Of a stretch of DNA of 60,294 bases, positions 1-8,812 are shown one piece after another. The notes under the pieces are model-generated. The model was not told the origin of the DNA and did not search any database. It was given only the letters and a program-made list of their open reading frames with translations. Both the position numbers and the translations under genes were made by a program. The stretch comes from WRAI01 sp031549605 (GTDB lineage: Bacteria > Bacillota > Clostridia > Oscillospirales > UBA929), in assembly GCA_031549605.1 (NCBI GenBank), contig JAVBPM010000023.1, forward strand, positions 1 to 60,294, in the 5' to 3' direction. Every line of letters starts with the position of its first letter. Positions within the stretch are counted from its first letter, which is position 1.

Positions 1-2
1 TG

Positions 3-2108
3 CTGCTGTCGCTGACTGCGCCTGTTGCACTGCGGGCCAATGCAGTAGGTATCGAGAGTCAGTACCTCACGCTCAAGGCTACCACGCTTGACGGTCTCAA
101 GGCTGAGTTGCGCGGCATTTACAGCTACCTGCTGCTGACCAACCAGCCGACGGTATCAATGGATTATCGCATTGTAGTGCGCAAGGCCGACAACCCGCAG
201 GGCTACGCCGCGCTACTTGCCGAATCGACCTACGCCGACTTTGGTGTGCTGGCCAGTGAAGAGCTCAACAAAATGCTGTTTAATTACCCGTGGAACGACC
301 ACTATCTTTCGGTTTCAGGCGGTCCTAACTTGTACATAACGAATGCTATGTTCACGACTTACCCCGATACGGTGGTGTGCAGACTTGATTATAGCGTCGA
401 CAGTGAGGCGCCATCGACCACCAAGTCGGAAGCGTTAAAAGACGTTGATGCCTTTTTTGACAACAAACTGCCGAATCACCCTTATCCGGCACAGGGCTCT
501 AATTTGGACAAAATCCGAGCTATCAACAAGTATATCTGCCAAAAGTATTACTACGGTTATGGAAAGGATCCCTACGCCGTTGACTGCTGGGGCTACACCG
601 CTGTCGGGATGCATATGCTGCGCCGTGCCGGTTTTCCGTGCATGTCAGTTAGCAACTGGGAGCGCTACTACAACGCTGGCGACAACGAGCATGAGTGGAT
701 CAACGTCTTTGTCGAGGGGTACTGGTACGCTTGCGACTTTAACGTCAACGACACCGGCTTTGAAGATAAGAACAATCTGAGCTATGATGAATTTATGCTG
801 TTGAGCAGTGATGACGGACTTTTTAAATACACAAGCCCGCACCCCGTGTGCGACAGAGACTACGGCACACCGACAACTATGCCGCCCATTCTGAAAGGTG
901 CGCCTCCGGCGTCGATTGCGCCAACATTGCTGTCAGACGGCCGTGAGCAGCACCCGGTGCAAGAGCCTGCTCTGCCGCTGGTGACTCAGCTGACCGCTAC
1001 CAGCGCCTCAGACACCAGTTTGACCTTAACCTGGACGGCAGTGCCTGGTGCCCGCTCCTACGTCGTGAAATACAGCACAGAACCGGGTCCCTTCAGATCC
1101 GGATACGGCAAAGACGTCGTCGGTGCCACTACCACAACGCTGAACAATCTCACCAAGGGCAAAACCTATTATATTCGAGTTTCGGCTCAACTTTACATCC
1201 GTGGCGGTGGCTATGATACTGATAAAGCCAAAGTCTTTGTTGCTTGTCCGGGCGCGACGCTGGCGCCAACCGTCAGCGCCGCCAACGTTAACAGCAGCGG
1301 CGTCTGCACCAGCCTAATCGCGCCGTGTGAGCCGGGTCAGAAGGCGGCCGCAGCGCCGGTGATTAGCGCCAGTGTGCAGGTCAGCAGCGCCAAACTCAAG
1401 GTGCCGGTGCACGAGCCGGACGGCCGTCCCATGGCGGTCGGCACCGTTGTCTACTACGGCGCCAAACCGGCCGGTGGCAAGCTGTTTAAGGTGAGCGGCA
1501 AGGCGACCGTCGACGCCGACGGTACAATCCTGCTGCCGGTCAGCAAGGGCAGCCGTCAGTTGCTGCTGCTGCACGAGCTGCCGTTTACCGACGTGCCGGC
1601 CACCGAATGGTATGCCGCGCCACTGCGCAACCTATATTACAGCAACATCGTCAACGGCACCTCGTCAACACACTACGCGCCCGGTGATACGACCAACCGC
1701 GCCATGGTCGTCACGCTGCTGCACACTCTGTCGGGCAAGCCCAAAGCCACGGCTGCCAGCCCCTTTGCCGATGTCAAAACAGCCGACTGGTTTGCGCCGC
1801 AGGTCCTCTGGGCCTATGAGCAGGGCTACGCCAACGGCGTGGGCAACCACAAGTTCGCGCCGCTGCGACCCGTGGCACGACAGCACTTTGTACTCTTTTT
1901 GCACCGTTACGCCGGCAAGCCGGCAAGCCGGCAATCGCTGACCGACTTTGTCGACGCCGACCAGCTGGAAAAGACGTCGGTCGCCGCTATGCGCTGGGCG
2001 GTGGAAAACAAGCTGATTAGCGGCAAGCCGGGCGGCTTGCTCGACCCGCAAGGCCCCACCACTCGCGCCGAAATGACCAAGATTATCGAACGCTTCCTAT
2101 CGCTGTAA
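3..2108 (+). CDS. Transglutaminase-like, Fn3 and SLH surface protein (5' truncated by window edge)
   Basis: The frame is open from base 3, before any start codon. The first visible residues (LLSLTAPVALRANA) look like the end of a signal peptide, so the true start lies just outside the window; the internal TTG at 108 is not the start. A transglutaminase-like core has a Cys-His-Asp set: DCWGY at about 582, NEHEW with its His codon at 690, and ACDFN at about 729. An Fn3-like domain (LTLTWTAVPGARSYVVKY) spans about 990-1240 and three SLH repeats fill 1580-2105. SLH repeats bind secondary wall polysaccharide, so this is a cell-wall-bound protein. Whether the core is a protease, a crosslinker or inactive cannot be told from sequence. 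Confidence 0.85.
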   Translation: MLSLTAPVALRANAVGIESQYLTLKATTLDGLKAELRGIYSYLLLTNQPTVSMDYRIVVRKADNPQGYAALLAESTYADFGVLASEELNKMLFNYPWNDHYLSVSGGPNLYITNAMFTTYPDTVVCRLDYSVDSEAPSTTKSEALKDVDAFFDNKLPNHPYPAQGSNLDKIRAINKYICQKYYYGYGKDPYAVDCWGYTAVGMHMLRRAGFPCMSVSNWERYYNAGDNEHEWINVFVEGYWYACDFNVNDTGFEDKNNLSYDEFMLLSSDDGLFKYTSPHPVCDRDYGTPTTMPPILKGAPPASIAPTLLSDGREQHPVQEPALPLVTQLTATSASDTSLTLTWTAVPGARSYVVKYSTEPGPFRSGYGKDVVGATTTTLNNLTKGKTYYIRVSAQLYIRGGGYDTDKAKVFVACPGATLAPTVSAANVNSSGVCTSLIAPCEPGQKAAAAPVISASVQVSSAKLKVPVHEPDGRPMAVGTVVYYGAKPAGGKLFKVSGKATVDADGTILLPVSKGSRQLLLLHELPFTDVPATEWYAAPLRNLYYSNIVNGTSSTHYAPGDTTNRAMVVTLLHTLSGKPKATAASPFADVKTADWFAPQVLWAYEQGYANGVGNHKFAPLRPVARQHFVLFLHRYAGKPASRQSLTDFVDADQLEKTSVAAMRWAVENKLISGKPGGLLDPQGPTTRAEMTKIIERFLSL

Positions 2109-2129
2109 CGCGCGCTTCGCATTTTTAGG

Positions 2130-2158
2130 TTGCAAGTTGCACAAAGATGCGGTACAAT
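2130..2158 (+). promoter_or_regulatory. Sigma-A-type promoter of the diguanylate cyclase gene
   Basis: TTGCAA at 2130-2135 and TACAAT at 2153-2158 are separated by exactly 17 bp. A transcript would begin near 2165. That excludes the upstream ATG at 2137 and supports the start at 2188. Confidence 0.7.
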
Positions 2159-2187
2159 GCCCTATAGCTTTGATAGGATGTGACGAA

Positions 2188-3141
2188 ATGCTACCCAAGG
2201 AATTTCAATTTACCGCTGAGCAAATCGGCGAGGCCAATCAGTTTATTGAGGATTTAATCAACGCCGTGCCCATGTCGCTCAACTTTTGGAGCCTCAAGTC
2301 GCAGTACTCGGTGCTGGCCAACGAGGCGGCCATGGGCGTGTTTAACGTCGCGTCGCCCGAGGAGTTTAACGAGCTGTTCCTCGAATTGTCGCCCGAAATC
2401 CAGCCCGACGGCATTGCAACCGCGGTCAAGGCCGAGCAAAACGTCAAAACCGCCTTTGAAAAGGGCTTTGTCCACTTTGAATGGATGCACCAAACCAAGG
2501 ACAAGGAGCTGATTCCCGCCGAGGTGGTGCTGGTGCGCATCGACCGCGGCGACGAGGTCTTTGTCGCCGGCTTTGTGCGCGATCTGCGCGAGCTCAACCA
2601 GACCATTGCCATGCTGAAAAACATGGAGGAGCTGGCGTTCACCGACGAGTTGACCGGCATTTTTAACCGCCGTCATTTTATGAAGCTGGCGCAGGAGCTG
2701 CTGATTGAGACCAAAAAATCCAAGAACAAATTCTTCATCGTCATGTTTGACGGCGACCATTTTAAGAACATCAACGACACCTACGGCCATCAGGCGGGTG
2801 ACTATGTGCTCAAGGAGCTGGCCGCGCTGCTTAGGCACGCCATGCGCGCCCACGACGTCGTCGGCCGGTACGGCGGCGAGGAGTTTATCATCGCCATGAA
2901 CTGCGCCGAGACCGACAACGCCGTCTTTGTCGCCGAGCGTGTGCGCCGTATGGTGGAGGAGCATCGCTTTGTCTTTGAGGGGCAGACCATCCCGGTCACC
3001 ATCAGTCTCGGCATGGCCGAGGCGCACCCCTACGACCTGCAACTCGACAAAATCATCGCCAACGCCGACAAGGCGCTGTATACCGCCAAGAAAAACGGAC
3101 GCAACCGCGTCGAGCGGTTTGAAAATAACGGCGAAGGATAA
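2188..3141 (+). CDS. Diguanylate cyclase with N-terminal sensor region
   Basis: Makes cyclic-di-GMP from two GTP. Of 317 residues, about 150 N-terminal ones form a PAS-like region without membrane segments, followed by a GGDEF domain. The active-site motif is GGEEF (residues 229-233), and the inhibitory I-site RxxD is present as RAHD (220-223) exactly five residues upstream, so product inhibition is expected. The Mg-binding Asp is in MFDGDHFKNIND. I chose ATG 2188 because the promoter at 2130-2158 lies downstream of the alternative ATG 2137. The enzyme is probably cytosolic. The signal sensed is unknown. Confidence 0.9.
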   Translation: MLPKEFQFTAEQIGEANQFIEDLINAVPMSLNFWSLKSQYSVLANEAAMGVFNVASPEEFNELFLELSPEIQPDGIATAVKAEQNVKTAFEKGFVHFEWMHQTKDKELIPAEVVLVRIDRGDEVFVAGFVRDLRELNQTIAMLKNMEELAFTDELTGIFNRRHFMKLAQELLIETKKSKNKFFIVMFDGDHFKNINDTYGHQAGDYVLKELAALLRHAMRAHDVVGRYGGEEFIIAMNCAETDNAVFVAERVRRMVEEHRFVFEGQTIPVTISLGMAEAHPYDLQLDKIIANADKALYTAKKNGRNRVERFENNGEG

Positions 3142-3152
3142 GGAGTGTTTGT

Positions 3153-3578
3153 ATGAAATTCGACCTGTTCATCAACTTTGACGGCGAGTGCCGCGAGGCC
3201 GTGGCCTTCTACGCGCGCGTGTTTCAATCGGAGGTGCGCGACCTGATGACCTACGGCACCATGCCGCCCGACCCCGGCTTTCCCGTCGCGGCGGCCGACG
3301 TTGACAAGATTGCCTACTGCTGCGTGCCCATCTTCGGCTGCAACGTCATGTTCACCGATACGCCCAGCGGTATGCCGTTTGTCAAGGGCAACAACCTCAG
3401 CCCCACGCTCAGCGCCGACAGCGCTGACGAAATCACCCGCATTTTCAACGAGTTAAAAGAGGGCGGCACCGTCGACATGCCACTGCAAAAGACATTTTGG
3501 AGCGATTTGTATGGCTGCGTCACCGATCGCTACGGCGTCATCTGGCAGCTGTCGTGCGAAGGCACAGAAACCAAGTAA
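3153..3578 (+). CDS. VOC/PhnB-like (glyoxalase superfamily) protein
   Basis: 141 residues. The FDLFINFDGECREAVAFY opening, MPPDPGFPV loop and ending DRYGVIWQLSC are typical of the PhnB/YjdN branch of the vicinal-oxygen-chelate superfamily. These are small dimeric paired beta-alpha-beta-beta-beta proteins, and the physiological substrate of this branch is generally unknown. It starts 12 bp after the diguanylate cyclase with an AGGAG site, so the two are probably co-transcribed. A functional link to c-di-GMP is not implied. Confidence 0.8.
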   Translation: MKFDLFINFDGECREAVAFYARVFQSEVRDLMTYGTMPPDPGFPVAAADVDKIAYCCVPIFGCNVMFTDTPSGMPFVKGNNLSPTLSADSADEITRIFNELKEGGTVDMPLQKTFWSDLYGCVTDRYGVIWQLSCEGTETK

Positions 3579-3590
3579 ACCAAGCGCAAA

Positions 3591-3613
3591 GCGCCGACCC
3601 GCCGGGTCGGCGC
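3591..3613 (+). terminator. GC-rich hairpin after the VOC gene
   Basis: GCGCCGACCC-gcc-GGGTCGGCGC is a perfect 10-bp stem with no T-run. It could be a weak terminator, an attenuator or an mRNA 3' stabiliser ahead of the gene at 3645. Confidence 0.45.
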
Positions 3614-3644
3614 ATAGTACAAAAGAAGCGTCGGAGGTGTCGCG

Positions 3645-4802
3645 TTGTTTATCGTCATGATGGTCGTGGTGCTGCTTGTGCTCGGCGCCGCGTGCTACTA
3701 CATAGGCCGCCGGCTGCAAGCCTATCTGCGCGCGTGGGGCTTAAGATTTAAGGGGCGTAGCTATTGGTGGCCGTTCGGTTTGTTCTACGCCTTTATGATT
3801 TTTTGCTTTGCCGCGCCGGCCGCGCTGCCGGGCGTCAGTTTGCTGCGCACGGCCGGAGCGCTGTGGCTGGGCGTCTTGCTCTACACGCTGCTGGTCGGCG
3901 CGTTTCTCGAGCTGCTGCGCCTGTGCCGCGTCAGGTTCAAAACACGTCGTGCGGTGCGGACGGTCGGCACGGCGGCCATCGTGCTGGTCGCTTGCGTGGT
4001 CACCTACGGCGCGCTGCACTACCGCGACATCCAGACCAAGCACTACAACGTCACCATTCACAAAGCCGATACCGTGCCGTCGCTGCAGCTGGTGCTGGCC
4101 ACCGACCTGCACCTCGGCTACATCAACGACACAGACAATCTTGAGGATATGGTGGCAAGCATCGCCGCACAGTCGCCCGATTTAGTGCTGCTCGGCGGCG
4201 ACCTCTTTGACGGCAGCTATGCCGCGCTGGCCGACCCCGACCGCGCCGCCTCGCTGCTGGCGTCAGTCAAGCCCAAATACGGCGTCTATGCCGTGCTGGG
4301 CAACCACGACGCGGGGCCAAGCTACTACGACATGGTGGACTTTTGCCGGCGCGCCGGCATCACGCTGCTGCGCGACGAACTGGCCGTTGTCAGCGACCCG
4401 TCGACACAGCAGCCGGTGCTGCAACTGATAGGTCGCCGTGACCGTCGTCCCATCGGCATGACCGGCAGCGAAGCCGACCGCGCGCCGCTGGCCGACCTTG
4501 ACAACGGCGTTGACCCGGCGCTGCCGCTGATTGTGCTTGATCACCAGCCGCACGCCGTCGACGAGGCGGCGGCCATCGGCGCCGACCTCATGCTGTCCGG
4601 CCACACGCATCAGGGTCAGATGTTTCCCATGAACCTCATCACCAAGCTAAGCTACAAAATGGACTATGGCTACGGCAGCTTCGACGGCACCCAGCAAATC
4701 GTAAGCTCAGGCATAGCCGGCTGGGGCCCGCCGCTAAGAATAGGCACCGACTCCGAGGTAGTGGTCATAGACCTGACGTTCGAACAGCAGACGATAGAAT
4801 AA
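3645..4802 (+). CDS. Membrane-anchored metallophosphoesterase (YkuE/YaeI-like)
   Basis: 385 residues starting at TTG 3645, seven bases after a good GGAGG (3633-3637); ATG 3657 is an alternative. About four hydrophobic segments occupy the first 125 residues. The calcineurin-like phosphoesterase domain then shows the metal-binding motifs in order: ATDLHLGY, GGDLFDG, GNHDAG and GHTHQGQ. Relatives cleave phosphodiesters or lipid-linked pyrophosphates at the membrane. The catalytic domain probably faces outside, but topology is inferred. It is the last gene before repeat family 1 copy 1. Confidence 0.85.
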   Translation: MFIVMMVVVLLVLGAACYYIGRRLQAYLRAWGLRFKGRSYWWPFGLFYAFMIFCFAAPAALPGVSLLRTAGALWLGVLLYTLLVGAFLELLRLCRVRFKTRRAVRTVGTAAIVLVACVVTYGALHYRDIQTKHYNVTIHKADTVPSLQLVLATDLHLGYINDTDNLEDMVASIAAQSPDLVLLGGDLFDGSYAALADPDRAASLLASVKPKYGVYAVLGNHDAGPSYYDMVDFCRRAGITLLRDELAVVSDPSTQQPVLQLIGRRDRRPIGMTGSEADRAPLADLDNGVDPALPLIVLDHQPHAVDEAAAIGADLMLSGHTHQGQMFPMNLITKLSYKMDYGYGSFDGTQQIVSSGIAGWGPPLRIGTDSEVVVIDLTFEQQTIE

Positions 4803-4807
4803 ACCAA

Positions 4808-5102
4808 GGGCGCCCAAACGGGCGCCCTTGCTGCGTGTCAAAAAACTTGTTTTCTGGCACGCAGACAGACTGACAAAGAAGTGCGCAAACAAAAAAACAC
4901 TGTCCGTCGGCGCACGATGGTACGCTAGGGCAGCGTTTCTGTAGCAAGTAAAACCATTGCGGCGCAGCGACTTTGTCGATGCGCCGCAAATCGTCTGTCG
5001 AGAATCAAGACATAGCTTTGCGTCGCCGTATGCTCTTTTTTCTGACACTGGTTTTACGGTGCGCGCTTTTTTGACAGTCTGAGGGCGTCCAAACGGGCGC
5101 CG
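4808..5102. repeat. Repeat family 1, copy 1: multi-hairpin element inside a duplicated terminator
   Basis: The 255-bp core is 4828-5082. Its hairpins are CTGCGTG...CACGCAG (4831-4864), an arm pair at about 4897-4937 with GCGCAC/GTACGC inside, and TTGCGGCGCA...TGCGCCGCAA (4957-4989). CAGACTG at 4866 and CAGTCTG at 5075 pair near the ends. The core is flanked directly by gggcgcccaaacgggcgccc (4808-4827) and nearly the same sequence at 5083-5102, each a terminator-like hairpin. Related cores lie at 11976 and 21933. There is no supported ORF. It separates the phosphoesterase from the convergent ABC permease. Confidence 0.8.
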
Positions 5103-5109
5103 TGCAGTA

Positions 5110-5928
5110 TTACAAATCCCGCTTGCGGAACAGCAGCCAGGCGCATAGGCCGGCCAGTGCGATGTAGCACACTGTCCACAGCGGCATATGGTCGGGCATG
5201 CTGTTGACGGCCTGGCCGCTGAGGCCGCTCATAAAGTCAACGTCGGACAGCTGCTGGCTGGCCAGCGAGCCGATGGCCGAAAACGGCGACAGGTGGATGA
5301 TGGCGTAGCCGACCTTGTACACGCCCTCGCTGAGCGGTCGCAGCGCCACCATTGAGCTGCCCAAGTCGCCGATAAAGTACATCGACAGCAGAATGATGTT
5401 GGTTGCCGCGGTGCGCAGCCGCGCGCCCAGCGCCTGTGCCAGCGCCACAAGCGCCGTTTGCATCAGCGCCAGATACAGCCATGCGGTGAGTATGTCGCTT
5501 AACGCTACGCCGCCCGCCGACGTGATGCCCAGCAGTGCGCAGAGCAGCATCAGCGCGCCAAAGGAAGCGGCCGAAAAACAGAGGCTGACCGTCAGCGCGC
5601 CGGCCAGTCGACCGGCCAGATACTGTAGCCGGGTGACCGGCCGCGACAGCACGCCGTGCAGCAGTCCCGTTTCGCAGTCGTTGGCAATGCTGCTCGAGCC
5701 GGTCAAAATGGCGGTCAGCGTCGAGAACATGACCAGAAAAGAAAAGCCAATGAGCAAAAAACCAAGCCCCAGCTCTTCGCTGCGTCCAAAGTTCGTTGAA
5801 ATGGCGTTTTTGGCCACCACATAGCCCAGCGTCCACAGCACGAGGAAAATCAGCGTGATGATGCTGAGCACAAGCAGCGTTTTCTTGCGCCGCGCCTCCA
5901 GCACGGTTACTCTCCAGATGGCGGTCAT
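5110..5928 (-). CDS. ABC-2 type transporter permease
   Basis: 272 residues with about six membrane segments and the arrangement of ABC-2 permeases: an N-terminal helix after ARRKKTLL, a cytosolic GLLHGVLSRPVTRLQYLAGRL loop, and a C-terminal helix ending in LLFRKRDL. It overlaps the upstream ATPase gene by 4 bp (ATGA), so the two are translationally coupled and together form one exporter. Substrate is unknown; such pairs export lipids, antibiotics or peptides. Confidence 0.88.
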   Translation of the reverse strand: MTAIWRVTVLEARRKKTLLVLSIITLIFLVLWTLGYVVAKNAISTNFGRSEELGLGFLLIGFSFLVMFSTLTAILTGSSSIANDCETGLLHGVLSRPVTRLQYLAGRLAGALTVSLCFSAASFGALMLLCALLGITSAGGVALSDILTAWLYLALMQTALVALAQALGARLRTAATNIILLSMYFIGDLGSSMVALRPLSEGVYKVGYAIIHLSPFSAIGSLASQQLSDVDFMSGLSGQAVNSMPDHMPLWTVCYIALAGLCAWLLFRKRDL

Positions 5929-6848
5929 GCCGACGCACCTCCCTGTTCGGAGGTGTGTTCAATCAGGTCGATAAACATCTCCTCCAGCTCCAGTCGCTTG
6001 CCGGCCACGCCATAGATGTCAACCTGCTGATTGACCAGCAGGCGCACGACCTCGGCCGCCGCTTGCTCGTCCTTGAGCGTCAGCGTCAGCGTGTCGCCCT
6101 CGCGTGCCGGCTGCGTGCCCAGGTGCGTCGTCAGTGCCGCCATCGCGGCGTCGGATAGTCCGCCGGTCTTGATGGTAAAGTAGTTGGTCTGACCCAGCGC
6201 CTCGTCGGTCGAGCCGGAAAACACAATGCGTCCCTTGTTGATAATGGTCAGGTGGTCGCACACGGTCTCAACCTCGGCCAGCAGGTGGCTGTTGAGAAAA
6301 ATCGTGACGCCGTGCTTCTTCAGCCCGGCCATCAGCTCGCGCATATCCTTGCGGCCGATGGGGTCAAGCGCCGACGACGGCTCGTCTAAGAGCAGCAGCT
6401 GCGGGTTGCACAGCATGGCGCACGCCAAGCCAATGCGCTGCTGCATACCTTTGGAATAGGTGCCCACCTTCTGCTTTTCGGCACCCTTTAGCCCGACGAG
6501 GTTAAGCGCCCAGTCGTTGCGGTCGCGGCTCTGCGGCAGTCGGTACAGCGCCGTGTGGTAGTTGAGCAGCTCGTCGCCGGTCATCCACGGTTGGAATTGA
6601 AAGAGTTCGGGCAGATAGCCCATGCGCTGCCGCGCCGCCGTGTGGCCGAGTTGGTGACCCAGCACAGTCGCTGTGCCCGAAGTCGGGCGAATGAGACCGG
6701 TCAGCATCTTGATGGTGGTGCTTTTGCCCGCGCCGTTGGGGCCGAGAAAGCCGTAGCAGCCGCCCTCGTTGACCGAAAAACTGAGGTTGTCAACGACCAG
6801 CTTGCTGCCAAACCGCTTGGTTAACCCGTGCGTTTCGATGACAGTCAT
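5925..6848 (-). CDS. ABC transporter ATP-binding protein
   Basis: 307 residues. Walker A is GPNGAGKST, the signature is YSKGMQQRIGLA, Walker B is LLLLDEPSSALDP and the switch His is in LNSHLL. A C-terminal extension of about 90 residues matches the DUF4162-like tail of ABC-2 exporter ATPases. Its ATG has a clear AAGGAGA site. It powers the permease encoded at 5110-5928. Confidence 0.93.
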   Translation of the reverse strand: MTVIETHGLTKRFGSKLVVDNLSFSVNEGGCYGFLGPNGAGKSTTIKMLTGLIRPTSGTATVLGHQLGHTAARQRMGYLPELFQFQPWMTGDELLNYHTALYRLPQSRDRNDWALNLVGLKGAEKQKVGTYSKGMQQRIGLACAMLCNPQLLLLDEPSSALDPIGRKDMRELMAGLKKHGVTIFLNSHLLAEVETVCDHLTIINKGRIVFSGSTDEALGQTNYFTIKTGGLSDAAMAALTTHLGTQPAREGDTLTLTLKDEQAAAEVVRLLVNQQVDIYGVAGKRLELEEMFIDLIEHTSEQGGASA

Positions 6849-6910
6849 GCGTATTCTCCTTGTGATTGTAAAATTTTAACAAAACATTTGCGCGCAAACG
6901 GAAAAAAGCC

Positions 6911-6939
6911 TTGCTATTGTACGGAAAATACTGTATACT
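6911..6939 (+). promoter_or_regulatory. Promoter of the carD-like gene
   Basis: TTGCTA (6911-6916) and TATACT (6934-6939) have a 17-bp spacer. The intergenic space is shared with the divergent ABC operon. Confidence 0.72.
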
Positions 6940-6987
6940 AAACTAGATGGCATGTCAATAAACTTTATGATGGGAGGGTTCGGCATC

Positions 6988-7464
6988 ATGTTTTCGATCG
7001 GCGATAAGATTGTTCACCCGCTGCACGGCGCTGGTGTCGTGTCCGACATCATTGACCAGCGCATCAACGGCATCAACCGTCAGTACTACGTGCTGCATAT
7101 CCCTGTCGGCGATATGAGCGTTATGATACCCACCCACAACACCGCTGAAATCGGCGTGCGCGCCGTGCTGTCGGCCGACGACGCCGAGGTGCTGATGGAA
7201 AGCCTGACCGACATCGACGTCGACATGACCAGCAACTGGAACCGACGCTACCGCGAGAATATGCTGCGCATCAAGAGCGGCGATTTGCGCGAGGTGTCGA
7301 AGGTCGTCAAGGGCCTGATGGCGCGCGAGGCGCAGACCGGCCTGTCAACCGGCGAGCGCAAGATGCTCAGCTCGGCCAAAAACATTCTCATCAGCGAGCT
7401 GGTCTTGGCGCAAAGCGCCGAGTACAGCGTCGTCGAGGAGCGCATTACCCGCGCGCTGGCGTAA
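6988..7464 (+). CDS. CarD/CdnL-family RNA polymerase-binding regulator
   Basis: 158 residues. The N-terminal MFSIGDKIVHPLHGAGVVSD is the hallmark of the CarD/TRCF Tudor-like RNA polymerase interaction domain (about residues 1-60); a helical DNA-binding C-terminal domain follows. Family members stabilise open promoter complexes, notably at rRNA promoters. I chose ATG 6988, nine bases after GGGAGGG, over the in-frame ATG at 6952. It has its own promoter and a strong terminator, so it is monocistronic. Confidence 0.9.
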   Translation: MFSIGDKIVHPLHGAGVVSDIIDQRINGINRQYYVLHIPVGDMSVMIPTHNTAEIGVRAVLSADDAEVLMESLTDIDVDMTSNWNRRYRENMLRIKSGDLREVSKVVKGLMAREAQTGLSTGERKMLSSAKNILISELVLAQSAEYSVVEERITRALA

Positions 7465-7480
7465 CGATAACAGTAAACCC

Positions 7481-7511
7481 ATCGCCGCATTGTCAATGCG
7501 GCGATTTTTTA
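7481..7511 (+). terminator. Intrinsic terminator of the carD-like gene
   Basis: ATCGCCGCATT-gtc-AATGCGGCGAT followed directly by a T-run is an 11-bp perfect stem. Confidence 0.9.
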
Positions 7512-7534
7512 TACCCTTTTGCCGCGTAAACGGC

Positions 7535-7563
7535 TTGCCGACTTCCGCGTGCGGAAGTATAAT
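7535..7563 (+). promoter_or_regulatory. Promoter with an operator palindrome in the spacer
   Basis: TTGCCG (7535-7540) and TATAAT (7558-7563) are 17 bp apart. The inverted repeat CTTCCGC-gt-GCGGAAG (7542-7557) fills 16 of the 17 spacer bases. A protein bound there would block RNA polymerase, so repression, possibly by the product at 7586, is likely. That last step is inference. Confidence 0.72.
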
Positions 7564-7585
7564 AAGCGTACAGGTGGTGGGCGTT

Positions 7586-8761
7586 ATGAAGCTGTCTGAT
7601 TACATCACCGTCAAAGCGGCTGCGGCACACTGGGGCGTTAGCACGCGCTATGTAACGCAGTGCCTTGCCGCCGGACGGGTGCCCGGCGCGGTCAAGCGGG
7701 GGCGGCAGTGGCTGCTGCCGCGCGACGCGCGCAAGCCAAGCGGCCATGCAATGCCGGCCAGCGCGCTGGCACAACAGCTGCGCGACCTTTCCGACCTCAC
7801 CTCGCAGCCCATGCCGCGCGACAACCCCGACGCCATACTCGGCACGCTGACCGAGCCGCGTGTGCGACTGCAATATGAGGGCGAGCTGGCCTATCTGCGC
7901 GGCGACTTTGAGCGGGTGGTGGCCTGCTTTGCCGCGCTGGAACACGACGACGCGGCCAAGCTCCGGGCCTGTCCGCTGACCATTGCCGCTGCCATCAGCA
8001 CCGGCAACTACACGCTCTATACGACGATTGAGGCGTATCTCAAAACGCTGATTGCCGCGCCAAACGACCCCGTTGTATCCGCCGTGGCCGAGCTGGCGCT
8101 CAACACCGCCTACGTCAGCGCCATCGCGCCCAACATGGTGTCACCCTGGCTGAAGGAGGGCGACTTTGCGGCGCTGCCACCGCCCGCGTGGCCCGACGCC
8201 GCCTACAAGCGCGCCAAGTACTTTCAGGGGCTGGGGCGCTACGAGTCGATGCTGGCCGTGGCGCAGACGGCGCTGGCCTTTTGCACGACAGGGCAGGGGA
8301 TTTTGTACCCCGAATTGTATCTGCGCGTCACGTGCGCGGCTGCCTGCTGCGGGCTGCAACGCGAGACGCAGGCCGAGCAGTACCTGTCGGACGCATTGGC
8401 CATCGCACTGCCGCACGGCTTTGTCACGCCCTTTGCCGAATCGGCGGTCGCCTTTGGCGGCCTGCTGGAGCGGTGCTTAGAGCGGCAGTACCCCGACCAG
8501 CTGGACGTGGTGGCGCGTAACTGGCGGCACACCGTCGCCAACTGGATGCGCTTTCACAACCGGTTTACCAAGGACAACATCACGTCTATTTTGTCGCTGC
8601 GCCAGTATGAGATTGCCTCGCTGGCGGCCCACCACGTGCCGCGCGCCGAAATCGCGCGCCGGTTTCACATCTCGGAGGGCCGTCTCAACAACATCTTGCA
8701 GGAAATCTACGCCAAGCTGCTGGTGTCCGGCCGCGACGAGCTGCTGCAGTTTATACTATAA
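7586..8761 (+). CDS. Two-HTH transcriptional regulator
   Basis: 391 residues. The N-terminus (DYITVKAAAAHWGVSTRYV to about residue 45) looks like an excisionase/MerR-type winged helix. The middle about 280 residues are helical and TPR-like. The C-terminus (LSLRQYEIASLAAHHVPRAE, then IARRFHISEGRLNNILQ) looks like a LuxR-type HTH. I chose ATG 7586 because the promoter lies downstream of the longer open frame at 7490. It sits just before the aerolysin-like SLH gene in the same orientation, which makes it a candidate regulator of that gene. No named family is claimed. Confidence 0.75.
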   Translation: MKLSDYITVKAAAAHWGVSTRYVTQCLAAGRVPGAVKRGRQWLLPRDARKPSGHAMPASALAQQLRDLSDLTSQPMPRDNPDAILGTLTEPRVRLQYEGELAYLRGDFERVVACFAALEHDDAAKLRACPLTIAAAISTGNYTLYTTIEAYLKTLIAAPNDPVVSAVAELALNTAYVSAIAPNMVSPWLKEGDFAALPPPAWPDAAYKRAKYFQGLGRYESMLAVAQTALAFCTTGQGILYPELYLRVTCAAACCGLQRETQAEQYLSDALAIALPHGFVTPFAESAVAFGGLLERCLERQYPDQLDVVARNWRHTVANWMRFHNRFTKDNITSILSLRQYEIASLAAHHVPRAEIARRFHISEGRLNNILQEIYAKLLVSGRDELLQFIL

Positions 8762-8811
8762 CGGCGCAAAACGTGTATTTTCTCGACTGAAAATACACTC
8801 CCAAAGCGCCG
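8762..8811 (+). terminator. Nested hairpin after the regulator gene
   Basis: The outer stem CGGCGC/GCGCCG encloses GTGTATTTTC-tcgact-GAAAATACAC (8773-8798). The structure begins one base after the stop codon. It lacks a T-run on the plus strand, so it may be a terminator or a regulatory RNA structure. Confidence 0.55.
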
Positions 8812-8812
8812 A

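Noticed and set aside
4734..5048. Minus-strand reading frames through repeat family 1 (LLQKRCPSVPS-type peptides), also in copies 2 and 3
   Set aside because: They run through the hairpins, change frame and length between copies, have no RBS, and the paired-base changes argue for selection on structure.
4828..5082. ORF-less group II intron, since some insert at terminators
   Set aside because: At 255 bp it is too short, no domain V-like 34-nt hairpin with AGC is visible, and introns do not duplicate the target.
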